From Vibrio gelatinilyticus (lineage in GTDB: Bacteria > Pseudomonadota > Gammaproteobacteria > Enterobacterales > Vibrionaceae): a stretch of DNA of 64,000 bases. The notes under the pieces were generated by a model. That model was not told where the DNA came from and did no database searches. It worked only from the letters and a program-made list of their open reading frames with translations. The stretch spans positions 1-64,000 of the forward strand of contig NZ_JAJNNZ010000006.1 in assembly GCF_022836845.1 (NCBI RefSeq), read 5' to 3'. Position 1 is the first letter of the stretch. The number at the start of each line of letters is the position of its first letter. A program made the translations under genes and the position numbers. Shown here piece by piece: positions 18,151 through 26,239 of this stretch.

Positions 18151-18498
18151 TTAGCCTTTAGCAGGCTTGATCGTAGATGCAGAGATCTCGTCTGCAGCTG
18201 CTTTAAAGTCATTGCCAATTTGAGCCAGCTTCTGACCGTCTTCTACAAGCTGCTGGCTTACTTTGCTGATGATTTCAAGTTGCTTGCTGCCATGTGCCAT
18301 GATGTCCTGTGGCTGTTTAACGTTAACCAGGCTTTGCAGATTTTCGTTGCTCAACTCAGTGTAAGCAGTCAAAGTTTCAAGCTGCATTTTTGACAGTGTT
18401 TCGACATTTTTAGCAACAAGTTGGCTCAAGCTAGCAAACGGGTTTAGTACAGATTGAACTTGTGATGTAAATGCTTGGAAAGATTCTTGGTTTTGCAT
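18151..18498 (-). CDS. phaP: phasin, PHA granule surface protein
   Basis: 115 residues, all helix, rich in Gln, Ala and Ser with heptad-like hydrophobic spacing and no Cys. The pattern FQAFTSQVQSVLNPFASLSQL at the N terminus is typical of phasin_2-type proteins of Vibrio. Phasins coat PHA granules and limit their size. It is first in the phaP-phaC-phaJ locus. The following 440 bases upstream hold its promoter. No phaA or phaB gene is adjacent. Confidence 0.88.
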   Translation of the reverse strand: MQNQESFQAFTSQVQSVLNPFASLSQLVAKNVETLSKMQLETLTAYTELSNENLQSLVNVKQPQDIMAHGSKQLEIISKVSQQLVEDGQKLAQIGNDFKAAADEISASTIKPAKG

Positions 18499-18939
18499 GT
18501 TGATATCCTTTACTTTCTTATTGTCTTCGCGTTTGGGGGTAATACTTAGTTATGGAGCATTCAAACGTGCGTTTGAATAAAGCTATTTTGTAAAAACTTT
18601 TTGTGGTTGTCATTAGTTATTTGTTAAATATATTTTCCATTTAAGTGTGATCTTGTTGCCATTTTGTTTAAAACGAAGGTGTGATTAGGCATTAATCTTA
18701 TGTAATAAAGGGGGATAGAAGTAAAAGCGTGGTGGGGCGATGTTTTATACACTATATGAAGCAAGGTTAATAAAGTTTCATTATTGTGATTTTGTTCACG
18801 GATTGAATGTATGTTCGGTAAGGTTTGTGTAATTGAAAGTAAGAAGAAATAACGAGTTCAAACTAGCGGTGACGAAAACGGCTATTGTTTTATAATAGAT
18901 AACTTATACTTCGTGAAAACTAAAAGTGAGTGCTGTTGA
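18499..18939. other. intergenic region between phaP and the cyclophilin gene
   Basis: A divergent control region, A+T rich. A CRP-like site is at 18785-18800 and a TATAAT-like box (TATAAT at about 18890) precedes the cyclophilin gene. Otherwise I see no gene or repeat. Confidence 0.5.
18785..18800. promoter_or_regulatory. CRP-like site between phaP and cyclophilin gene
   Basis: TGTGATTTTGTTCACG matches TGTGA-N6-TCACA at nine of ten positions. It is about 155 bases from the cyclophilin start and 290 bases from the phaP start, so the target gene is uncertain. Confidence 0.5.
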
Positions 18940-19434
18940 ATGATAGTAATGAAGACCAATGTAGGTGAAATTTACATTGAACTAAACAAAGAAAAAGCGC
19001 CAGTGAGTTCGCGAAATTTTCTAAAGTATTGCCAAGAAGATTTTTACCGAGGAACCATTTTTCATAGAGTGATTGATAACTTTATCGTGCAAGCTGGGGG
19101 CTACGACAGCGCTATGAATGAAAAGTCGACCCATGCTCCTATTGTCAATGAGGCTAATCGTGGTCTTAAGAATGTACTTGGTTCGATTGCAATGGCGCGA
19201 ACTGAAGCGCCGCACTCTGCAACCAGCGAGTTTTTTATCAATCTAACGGATAATCCTTCATTAGACTACACAGAAGCGACCAATTCAGGTTGGGGATATG
19301 CTGTGTTTGGACAAGTGGTTACGGGAATGGATGTTGTGTCACGAATTGCCGAAACGAAGACCCACACAGTGGGTGAATTTGATGATGTGCCAGTTGAAAG
19401 CATCGTAATAGAGAGTACAACGATTGTTGATTGA
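18940..19434 (+). CDS. cyclophilin-type peptidyl-prolyl cis-trans isomerase
   Basis: 164 residues, a single cyclophilin domain of the cytoplasmic PpiB type without a signal peptide. The catalytic block FHRVIDNFIVQAGG is at about 41-54, followed by SIAMARTEAPHSATSEFFIN, both close to bacterial PpiB. It accelerates proline isomerisation during folding. It stands alone, ends in a strong terminator at 19462 and is divergent from phaP. Vibrio species often carry another ppiB, so I give no symbol. Confidence 0.93.
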   Translation: MIVMKTNVGEIYIELNKEKAPVSSRNFLKYCQEDFYRGTIFHRVIDNFIVQAGGYDSAMNEKSTHAPIVNEANRGLKNVLGSIAMARTEAPHSATSEFFINLTDNPSLDYTEATNSGWGYAVFGQVVTGMDVVSRIAETKTHTVGEFDDVPVESIVIESTTIVD

Positions 19435-19461
19435 TCAACTTTGGAAGATATATTAGACAAT

Positions 19462-19489
19462 AAAAGGACCTGTTAATAGGTCCTTTTTT
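19462..19489. terminator. bidirectional terminator
   Basis: AAAAGGACCT (19462-19471) pairs with AGGTCCTTTT (19478-19487) around a 6-base loop, with a T run on the plus strand and an A run on the other side. It serves the cyclophilin gene and probably the convergent membrane protein gene. Confidence 0.88.
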
Positions 19490-19506
19490 GATTGTTTGCG
19501 CGGTAA

Positions 19507-20004
19507 TTAAGCAGTAACTGCTTTGCGCTCTAGATATTTAGCAATCAGAGTCACACCAACGATGTACATTGCACCGCCAAGTGCCAGAACGGTCATCCAT
19601 GTAAAGCCGTGAGCAGTCACTTCTTTAGCATGTAGGATACACATTACAACGTAAGCAAAAGTGATGTAACTAAATGCCCAGTGAGCAACAGGACCCATGC
19701 CGATAGTGATTAATACAACACCAGCTACGTAGATGTAGAATGCGTTTTCACCACCAACGACAGGTGTCAGAGCGCCAAGTACCGTTGGGATCAGCATACC
19801 CATCAAAATACCGACTACACCAGCGCCAAAAATGTTTTTAAGTTTGCTCAGATCAAATTTCGCTTCAAAGAAGAAAATAAGTGCTAGAAAAGCTGGCCAC
19901 TTATCGTGTACGCCAAGCTTTTGAAGGATCACTGTACCAGTGACGATCCATACAGTAAGCATGAGAGTTTTAGTAAGGTGTGCAGAGTTGAATATCGCGT
20001 TCAT
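19507..20004 (-). CDS. multi-pass membrane protein of unknown function
   Basis: 165 residues with about five hydrophobic helices and a polar C-terminal tail. I do not recognise the family with confidence. It has no signature residues of known transporters. It is convergent with the cyclophilin gene, with about 330 bases upstream before the fadL-like gene, so it is transcribed alone. It is likely an inner-membrane protein. Confidence 0.75.
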   Translation of the reverse strand: MNAIFNSAHLTKTLMLTVWIVTGTVILQKLGVHDKWPAFLALIFFFEAKFDLSKLKNIFGAGVVGILMGMLIPTVLGALTPVVGGENAFYIYVAGVVLITIGMGPVAHWAFSYITFAYVVMCILHAKEVTAHGFTWMTVLALGGAMYIVGVTLIAKYLERKAVTA

Positions 20005-20336
20005 TGTTATGAAATCTCAATGTTTATTGACAACCATGTCTCCCCATCATGATGAAATGACGAGATAGACAAAAAAAGGGTCGCGAATTGTATAGAGAGT
20101 TCTCGCTTGATTCATCCATCTTGACTTGTCTTCTATTGGGTATCCTCCAACAACACAGGTAAATCTATTGGTTTGTCTTGAAGGTGTTTAATTAATAGTC
20201 AGCAATCAATCGTAGCGGTGATAGTTCTTGGTATCATATTGATTTTGTGTGTAATTCATAGGGTCAATACTAAAGCGTGTGGCCACTACCGAAATGTCGA
20301 CTTATTGTCTGGTAGGTTTAAATTAGCCAGTCTTTT
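20005..20336. other. divergent intergenic control region
   Basis: This stretch lies between a membrane protein gene and the fadL-like gene on opposite strands. It should contain both promoters. I see no gene, no long inverted repeat and no convincing FadR operator. Confidence 0.4.
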
Positions 20337-20402
20337 ATGGAATATTCGCTATTCCAAATTACCTGTTTATTTTGCTTAAAATGGATTAACCATTGTCGAT
20401 TC

Positions 20403-20445
20403 AAGGAGGTGAAAAGACTTAATGACTTGGACGATACTTACGTGA
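20403..20445 (+). promoter_or_regulatory. strong ribosome site with a seven-codon upstream reading frame
   Basis: AAGGAGGTG (20403-20411) is a near-perfect ribosome site. The ATG it serves by spacing is at 20422, which opens a frame of seven codons (MTWTILT) ending at TGA 20443-20445. The start of the fadL-like gene at 20451 follows five bases later. This arrangement suggests translational coupling or a leader peptide. Confidence 0.5.
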
Positions 20446-20450
20446 TTCAT

Positions 20451-21707
20451 ATGAAACTATCTAAGCCCGAAAATAACAATATCCCCACCATTCAAACAAG
20501 TACCATTGCAAATTTACCTTCCCCTATACGTTTCAAAAAACTTCTTTTGTCGTTGGTGGTTATCACTGCCTTTGGCATAACCCAGGCACAAGCAAGTGGG
20601 TTTCTATTACAGGAAGCCGTTGTCGCCAATGCGGGTACAGCGGGCGCAGGAGACGGTGTTTACACCGAATCAGCAGCAGCCATGTGGGCTAATCCGGCGA
20701 CGATGTCGCATATGGGCCAAAGTAAAACAACGATCAATGCGATGGTGTTTGATCTAGAGCTGGACTATCAAGACAATAACGCCAATGGAAACGCTAATGG
20801 CCATACAGTAATGCCTACACTTGGTGTCTTTCATGTAACAGAGGTCAATCAAGGGGTCCACTTCGGCCTCGGGCTTGGCGTTGTTGGCGGTTCTAGCATC
20901 GAGTACGGCGATCAATGGGCAGGAGCAGCCTTGCTGGACAACATTTCACTAATGGCGGTTCAAGTGAACCCTTCGATGTCTTTTCAAATTGATGAGCAGT
21001 GGTCTGTGGGCATTGGCGCGCAATTGAATTGGGCATCACTCGAACAGAACACCGCAATGATTTCGACAGAATCAGGTTCGGATTGGGCTTATGGTTATAA
21101 TTTAGGGGCGATGTATCAACCGAACAAGCAATGGGCGCTAGGACTGAGCTATCGTTCGAAATTGGTCCACAAGTTCGATTTGGATGCGCAGGGCTTGATA
21201 CCACACCCTGATTTAGGCATCAATAAGGTTACGACTGGCGTGGTTGTTCCTGATATCGTAGATTTTAGTGCCAGCTTTTCAGCAACACAGGATCTAAATT
21301 TACTAACAAGTATTCAATTTCACCGCTGGAGTCACTTGGACAATACGGCCTTGTCACTTAGCAGTGCCAATGGTCGTATCGAACCAGATATGAGTATTGA
21401 TCGTGAGTGGAGTGACGTATGGCATTTTGCCATCGGCGCTGATTATCGCCTCAATGCAGATTGGCGACTGAAAGCGGGCTTCTCATATGAAACTTCACCG
21501 CAAGATGACCCATCTAAACAGTGGGTAGACCTACCTGTTGGCGAGCAATATCGATACTCTGTTGGACTTTCTACAATGTGGAATGATACGGGGGTAGATC
21601 TGTTCTATCAATATACAGACTTAGGCAATGTTGATATTAATAGACTTCACTTAGATGGTAGATTTGACGGAAGAATACACTATTTAGGTGCAAACTTTAC
21701 CTTTTAG
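20451..21707 (+). CDS. fadL: FadL/OmpP1-family outer-membrane transporter
   Basis: 418 residues. The signal peptide has a long N region (about 26 residues) before the hydrophobic stretch and an AQA-S cleavage region. The mature N terminus SGFLLQEAVVANAGTAGAG and the following AAAMWANPATMSHM are FadL hallmarks forming the hatch domain. The rest is a beta-barrel ending in Phe. The family passes long-chain fatty acids or other hydrophobic compounds through the outer membrane. I chose the ATG at 20451; a frame beginning at 20337 has no ribosome site and would bury the signal peptide. Fatty acids imported here could supply the phaJ-phaC polyester route, which is inference. Confidence 0.85.
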   Translation: MKLSKPENNNIPTIQTSTIANLPSPIRFKKLLLSLVVITAFGITQAQASGFLLQEAVVANAGTAGAGDGVYTESAAAMWANPATMSHMGQSKTTINAMVFDLELDYQDNNANGNANGHTVMPTLGVFHVTEVNQGVHFGLGLGVVGGSSIEYGDQWAGAALLDNISLMAVQVNPSMSFQIDEQWSVGIGAQLNWASLEQNTAMISTESGSDWAYGYNLGAMYQPNKQWALGLSYRSKLVHKFDLDAQGLIPHPDLGINKVTTGVVVPDIVDFSASFSATQDLNLLTSIQFHRWSHLDNTALSLSSANGRIEPDMSIDREWSDVWHFAIGADYRLNADWRLKAGFSYETSPQDDPSKQWVDLPVGEQYRYSVGLSTMWNDTGVDLFYQYTDLGNVDINRLHLDGRFDGRIHYLGANFTF

Positions 21708-21731
21708 TAATAAAGATTCTATGCGAATACA

Positions 21732-21765
21732 ATAAAGCCCACTTCTTATAGTGGGCTTTATTTTA
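21732..21765. terminator. terminator after the fadL-like gene
   Basis: AAAGCCCACT pairs with AGTGGGCTTT around a 6-base loop, followed by TTATTTTATT. The stem is flanked by A/T on both sides, so it can also end the convergent microprotein gene. Confidence 0.85.
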
Positions 21766-21789
21766 TTAAATGTGTCGTTACAGAAACAA

Positions 21790-21894
21790 TTACGCTTCAC
21801 GCCCGACAGTAAATGCTACCCATGTGAGTAGAGAGCCAATGATCGCACCGAAAAGAGTGCTTAGTGTGATAGCAAGTAAAACAGATTCAGTCAC
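21790..21894 (-). CDS. 34-residue single-pass membrane microprotein
   Basis: GTG start at 21894-21892, TAA at 21792-21790. TTGGAG lies about 9 bases upstream. The peptide has four polar residues, then one hydrophobic helix through residue about 30, then GREA. It sits next to a shared terminator. The pattern resembles other single-helix small proteins; I cannot assign a family or partner. Confidence 0.55.
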   Translation of the reverse strand: MTESVLLAITLSTLFGAIIGSLLTWVAFTVGREA

Positions 21895-22283
21895 TTATGT
21901 AACTCCAAGGTTTGTAGTAGTTCTTTCCCTTATGCTGAAAATTTGAGTAGAGAGTATTTTACATATAGGGATCGTCATTCAGATGGTAAGCGGAATGGTG
22001 GTAATCCATATCCGTACCAAACACCATTTTAATAATATATTTAATCAAGTCCTAGTTTTAGAGGGCTAGAAATGAGTAACTAAGTGTTACTAATGGTAAG
22101 GTTAATGTGTTTATAATGAAATAAATAAAATATTACATTTTTTAACTGGGTGAAATATATTATAAATTGCAGTATTTATTATTTCGATTGTTATTTTAAT
22201 AGTATGTTAACCTATTAAGATGTAAATACGTTACTTTACATGTTGGAAATGAAAAGGGGCTTATAGACAAAGCCCCGACACCT
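21895..22283. other. A+T-rich intergenic region
   Basis: The 389 bases between the microprotein start and the end of the EamA gene are very A+T rich and hold no credible gene. The right end (about 22255-22280) could form the exporter's terminator (AAGGGGCTT with AAGCCCC), on the minus strand. Confidence 0.5.
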
Positions 22284-23141
22284 CTAGCTTGTTTCTACGC
22301 TACTCGCTTCTTTTTTGGTCAGCCAAATAATTGGGATAATAATCATTAGAGTACCAATTAGCATAAAGGCATCAGGCATCTCTCCAAAGAACGCAATTCC
22401 CACAACAACGGCTCCAATCAAGCCACTGTATTCGGCGCTGGCAATTTTATTACTATCAACCGCACGATAAGCCACAACACATGTCGCCGCGTAGATCATG
22501 ATGAACATAGAAGACACCGCGGCGGTGCCAAAAGCACTCCAGTCCCAAGGTTTTCCTTCCCATAAGGCCAATGCGAATGACGCTGGAATACCGGTGAGAT
22601 TCGTGAGAAGCAATGTTTGCGCCACGGTCTGAGATCTAGGGATCTTTCGAATCAATAGATTATTTACTGCCAATGTCACAGCAACAATGAGTGCAGAGAT
22701 GGCAGCCCAGTCGAACTGATCGGGGCGAATAATCACCAAAACACCAACAAATCCCATAATAGCTGCCATGATCGACGGTTTACTGAGTTGCTCTTTAAAC
22801 AACAGGGTTGCTAGCGGTAGCATGATCAATGGCGCAGCATAAAAAATCGCATTGGCGGTAGCCAAAGGCATAGACGAGATGGCGAAGATCATGAAAATGG
22901 CACCTAGCAGCCATATATGCGCACGAACAGCATGCCATTTCAAACCAGCAACGAGACTTTCTGTTTTTGAGTTCCAGCAAAACGGAATGAGAATGAGCAC
23001 TGCAGATAGCTGCCTAAAAAAGACAAATTGAAATACTGCAACATCGTTACCCACGGTTTTAATCAATGCATCAGAGAACACGGCGACGATGTTACCAATC
23101 ACCAGTAAACCCATTGCAACACTAACTGAACTGACTTTCAT
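22284..23141 (-). CDS. EamA/DMT-family transporter
   Basis: 285 residues with ten hydrophobic helices, the double EamA repeat. The first repeat includes FVFFRQLSAVLILIPF and the second a conserved Glu (SAEYSGLIGAVVVG), both common in S-adenosylmethionine or metabolite exporters of this family. The substrate is unknown. It is divergent from the LysR gene at 23232, with 90 bases between them, so the regulator probably controls it. A polar tail ends in KKEASSVETS. Confidence 0.87.
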   Translation of the reverse strand: MKVSSVSVAMGLLVIGNIVAVFSDALIKTVGNDVAVFQFVFFRQLSAVLILIPFCWNSKTESLVAGLKWHAVRAHIWLLGAIFMIFAISSMPLATANAIFYAAPLIMLPLATLLFKEQLSKPSIMAAIMGFVGVLVIIRPDQFDWAAISALIVAVTLAVNNLLIRKIPRSQTVAQTLLLTNLTGIPASFALALWEGKPWDWSAFGTAAVSSMFIMIYAATCVVAYRAVDSNKIASAEYSGLIGAVVVGIAFFGEMPDAFMLIGTLMIIIPIIWLTKKEASSVETS

Positions 23142-23231
23142 TTTCGCCTCCTTAAAACTTTACGGCAGGATAGGGCTGTATTACGATGACGTAAAATGAT
23201 ATTTATTTTTTTAGTATGAGATTTTTAGATA

Positions 23232-24116
23232 ATGAAAATGCCACCACTGCGAGCGGTTCATTGCTTTGAATCTGTCGCCCGTAATAATAGTTTTTCGTTA
23301 GCCGCAACAGAACTGAATGTCACTCAAAGTGCAATTAGCCACCAAGTACGACTGTTAGAAGAATATTTGGGGGAGCCATTGTTTATTCGACAAGGCCCTA
23401 AGTTGTCATTGTCTGCAATCGGTGAGCAGTATCTGGAGGAAATTGGCCCTGCAATATCCAGCATATCTATGGCAAGTGAAAGGGTACGCGAAGGGGACAA
23501 AGGCGTGCTCCGTTTAGCCATTTATAGTTCAATGGCGGTCAACTGGCTTATTCCGAACTTAAACGAATTTCGCCGTCGCCACCCTGAGATTGAGTTGACA
23601 TTAAACATGGTGGCACAAGACCCAGAGCTTACAGATAGTGTAGGTGACTGCTTTATCACCGTTCGAGAGCCTAGTAACAAATACCAAGTAGACTTTCTTT
23701 ATCGTGAATGTCTTTATCCAGTATGCAGTTACAAAATCTGGCGTGAGTTGCAAGACAAAACGATGCCAGAAGCGTTGTGGAACTATCCATTATTGTCATC
23801 GGTTTCGGTTTATGGAACACCGGGGCAAGATTGGAAAAGTTGGTGTTTAGCCGGAGGCTATACATTACCAAGTCATGTGGATGTTCAGCATTTCAGCCAC
23901 ATACTTTTAGCGACCGAAGCGGCTAGATATGATCAGGGCATTACGTTTGTTGACCAATACATGCTTAATGAAAAGAACAGCGATCAGGATCTTGTCAGAC
24001 TTCCGTTGCACGGTTTTGAAACAGGCGACAGTTTTTACTTCACCTACAAAAAGAGTAGAGCAAAGAACCCAGATATCATCAAACTAAGTCAATGGCTTCA
24101 GCAATTATGTTATTAA
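23232..24116 (+). CDS. LysR-family transcriptional regulator
   Basis: 294 residues. The winged helix-turn-helix occupies about 1-62 (NSFSLAATELNVTQSAISHQVRLLEE), followed by the linker helix and a periplasmic-binding-like effector domain of the GcvA/AmpR subgroup, indicated by the start PPLRAVHCFESVARNNSF. Such regulators usually act on the divergent gene, here the EamA exporter. No effector can be named. The last codon is directly followed by an A run that also serves as T run of the opposing terminator. Confidence 0.93.
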   Translation: MKMPPLRAVHCFESVARNNSFSLAATELNVTQSAISHQVRLLEEYLGEPLFIRQGPKLSLSAIGEQYLEEIGPAISSISMASERVREGDKGVLRLAIYSSMAVNWLIPNLNEFRRRHPEIELTLNMVAQDPELTDSVGDCFITVREPSNKYQVDFLYRECLYPVCSYKIWRELQDKTMPEALWNYPLLSSVSVYGTPGQDWKSWCLAGGYTLPSHVDVQHFSHILLATEAARYDQGITFVDQYMLNEKNSDQDLVRLPLHGFETGDSFYFTYKKSRAKNPDIIKLSQWLQQLCY

Positions 24117-24143
24117 AAAAAACATCTAACCTTGGGCTAGATG
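24115..24143 (-). terminator. terminator of the 24211-25104 gene
   Basis: On the minus strand CATCTAGCC pairs with GGTTAGATG (one G-U) around CAA and a run of eight T follows. It overlaps the stop of the convergent LysR gene and lies beyond an 8-bp tandem repeat. Confidence 0.75.
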
Positions 24144-24156
24144 CTTGAATTTAGAA

Positions 24157-24208
24157 TAGCTCGATAGCTCGATAGCTCGATAGCTCGATAGCTCGATAGC
24201 TCGATAGC
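24157..24208. repeat. 8-bp tandem repeat, six copies plus a partial one
   Basis: The unit TCGATAGC is repeated six times without variation at 24161-24208, preceded by a half unit (TAGC, 24157-24160). The array lies two bases beyond the stop codon of the minus-strand gene and before its terminator, so it is in the 3' untranslated RNA. Perfect identity suggests recent slippage. Confidence 0.95.
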
Positions 24209-24210
24209 CA

Positions 24211-25104
24211 TTAGGCATCTTCGACTTGTTGAATTGAATCGAGCACTGTGGATATTGGTGTTAGAGTGAAATGTTTGTCGACGGCAAGGGTAAATTCACA
24301 CAAATCGATTTTGAAAACGACGTTATTAAGCTCAGGAAAATTCAAGTTAGGTTCGATCCGGACATCTTGAATGGCGTTGAGACGAATAAAAGTATGACCA
24401 AATTTATAGTTGGCATCTTTAACGTCAATGATGCTTTTTCCCCTGTTGGCAATGATTAAGTCGACACCATCACACATCACCATCGAATCAAGAAGGTGAT
24501 ATTCGGTGAAACTGTATTGGAGATCGAGCAAGCCAGAACGCTTTTTCTCGGTCAACTTCATTTCTTTTTGACCTGCGAGAATTACGATGGGATCTATGCA
24601 ATGCTCGGTTCCAGAGAAGTAGCTATATAAGTCACTGTTTTTTAGAGCATCATTTGCAGTTTCAGCCGTAAATGGGGCTTTTTCTCGCGTGGCAATATGA
24701 TGCCGTAAAACTTGAATCGCGCGACTTGCAATGTCTTGAGAGACCAGGTTGTAACGAATGATCATCTCCCCTTGGTTTGATTGCAAACCAATGTAGTTAT
24801 CCAATAAGTCACCGCCGTGAGTTAGCAGTAAGACGTCTTTGAACCACATTTTGTTGGCGTGGATTTTTTCCCCTTTCATCGATAGGTGAATGATAAATTC
24901 GTTTTGAATGATGACGATTTGTGAATAGAGCAGCATCCCAGGTTTGAGGTTGCGTCGCTCTTGATGAACAGGAGTTTTGAAAGCAAAAAGAGCGTCATCA
25001 AGCAAACCTGATTGATCTTCAAATTGAGGAGGAATGTCTTGTGCTGATTTTATCTCGACTAGCCAAGGGCCAAACTGGTCATACTCTTTTTGTAAGTCGT
25101 ACAT
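24211..25104 (-). CDS. conserved-looking cytoplasmic protein of unknown function
   Basis: 297 residues, no signal peptide and no membrane helix. Composition is that of a soluble alpha/beta protein. Two regions (about 60-125 and 215-290) have beta-strand patterns reminiscent of PH-like folds, which is only an impression. I recognise no motif. It is divergent from the gene at 25214. Its 3' untranslated region carries the 8-bp repeat array and a strong terminator. Confidence 0.75.
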   Translation of the reverse strand: MYDLQKEYDQFGPWLVEIKSAQDIPPQFEDQSGLLDDALFAFKTPVHQERRNLKPGMLLYSQIVIIQNEFIIHLSMKGEKIHANKMWFKDVLLLTHGGDLLDNYIGLQSNQGEMIIRYNLVSQDIASRAIQVLRHHIATREKAPFTAETANDALKNSDLYSYFSGTEHCIDPIVILAGQKEMKLTEKKRSGLLDLQYSFTEYHLLDSMVMCDGVDLIIANRGKSIIDVKDANYKFGHTFIRLNAIQDVRIEPNLNFPELNNVVFKIDLCEFTLAVDKHFTLTPISTVLDSIQQVEDA

Positions 25105-25213
25105 AAGTCCCTTCCTTGTTGTTTGTTATTTGTACACATGATAACTCTATGTAAAATAATAGAGGCTTGTTGTGATCTCACTCATAAGCCATAGAAAGAG
25201 TAAGGAGTTAGTG

Positions 25214-25846
25214 ATGAAGTTATCAAGACTACGCGCGGCTGAAAAAGAGTTTCTGTTGCTCTACCCAGGCGGATTTTTACATCCTGACATGGAAAAACTT
25301 GGTAAAAAGCACAAAATGACTCAACGAGTTGAACAAGCACAAGCAATGTTCTGTCAGGATGCGTTTGTAAAACCGCAGCAGGTCGCAGAAGACATGATAA
25401 AAACAGTGAGTCGTTCGTCGATGGTTTCTTTGTTTGAAAAGCCTAAGTTTCGTGATTATGTTAACGCAATGACACATGACGAACGAGAAGGACTTGCGTA
25501 TGGTTTAAAAGACTTTCTTTATGGCGATCAGGAGTATGGCTTTAATACAATGCTCGATCTGTTAAAACCCGCTAAGTTGGCAAAGTGGGCGCTGATGACC
25601 ATTATCCCAAATTATGTCAAACCCTCAGATGAAGTATTCATTAAGCCAACGACGGCTAAAGGTGTGATTCAGTTCTTTGAACTAGAAAATTTGGTCTATA
25701 AACCAGCACCCAGTTACGCTTTTTATGTCGAGTATCGTAGGCAGTTCCAACAGATGAAACAACAGGTTGACCCATCGCTCACCATTAACAATGCCGCCTT
25801 TAGTGGTTTTCTTATGATGACCATGAATGGAAGCGTAAAGCTTTGA
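25214..25846 (+). CDS. soluble protein of unknown function
   Basis: 210 residues from the ATG at 25214, which has AAGGAG 7 bases upstream; a longer frame from 25172 lacks a site. The protein is rich in Lys, Met and Phe, with no signal peptide and no clear membrane helix, though residues about 120-136 are moderately hydrophobic. I do not recognise a family. It is divergent from the preceding unknown gene, with about 110 bases for two promoters. Confidence 0.75.
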   Translation: MKLSRLRAAEKEFLLLYPGGFLHPDMEKLGKKHKMTQRVEQAQAMFCQDAFVKPQQVAEDMIKTVSRSSMVSLFEKPKFRDYVNAMTHDEREGLAYGLKDFLYGDQEYGFNTMLDLLKPAKLAKWALMTIIPNYVKPSDEVFIKPTTAKGVIQFFELENLVYKPAPSYAFYVEYRRQFQQMKQQVDPSLTINNAAFSGFLMMTMNGSVKL

Positions 25847-26196
25847 GCGACATTTGGATATTTAGCGGTGTTGAGTACATGGCCTAAGACTTCTTGTTTT
25901 AAACGAGGTTGATTAGGTGATTAGCCTGAATTTTGGCTTGAGTTAGTTAAATAGACGTAAGAGTCTTAATTAAGGCAAATAATACTTGGTTGGGAGATGT
26001 CATTAATAGAGCTTTAATTGTTCGAGTTGTGTTTAATTTATGTGCGAGTGGACAGGTTGTTTAATTAGTTTTAAATCGACAAGGTTATTTAATTTCCAAG
26101 CGTCATTATTGTTTTAAATGATTGGTGTTCACTATTCAAACAATAAATGTCTTTGGACGAATGTTATTAAAGAAGGGACGAGTGCGAGTTAGAAGT
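25847..26196. other. intergenic region
   Basis: Between two convergent genes. A+T rich with no reading frame that has a ribosome site and no clear repeat; I see nothing functional besides the porin terminator at its right edge. Confidence 0.5.
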
Positions 26197-26226
26197 AATT
26201 TTCCCCCGAACCGAAGCTCGGGGGAG
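26197..26226 (-). terminator. terminator of the porin gene
   Basis: CCCCCGA (26203-26209) pairs with TCGGGGG (26218-26224) around an 8-base loop. On the minus strand AAAATTACTT follows, so the T run is poor but the stem is very stable. Confidence 0.65.
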
Positions 26227-26239
26227 ATAGGAGTGGGGT

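Noticed and set aside
20290..20336. A FadR operator ahead of the fadL-like gene
   Set aside because: Only a partial CTGGT half is present and the dyad partner is missing.
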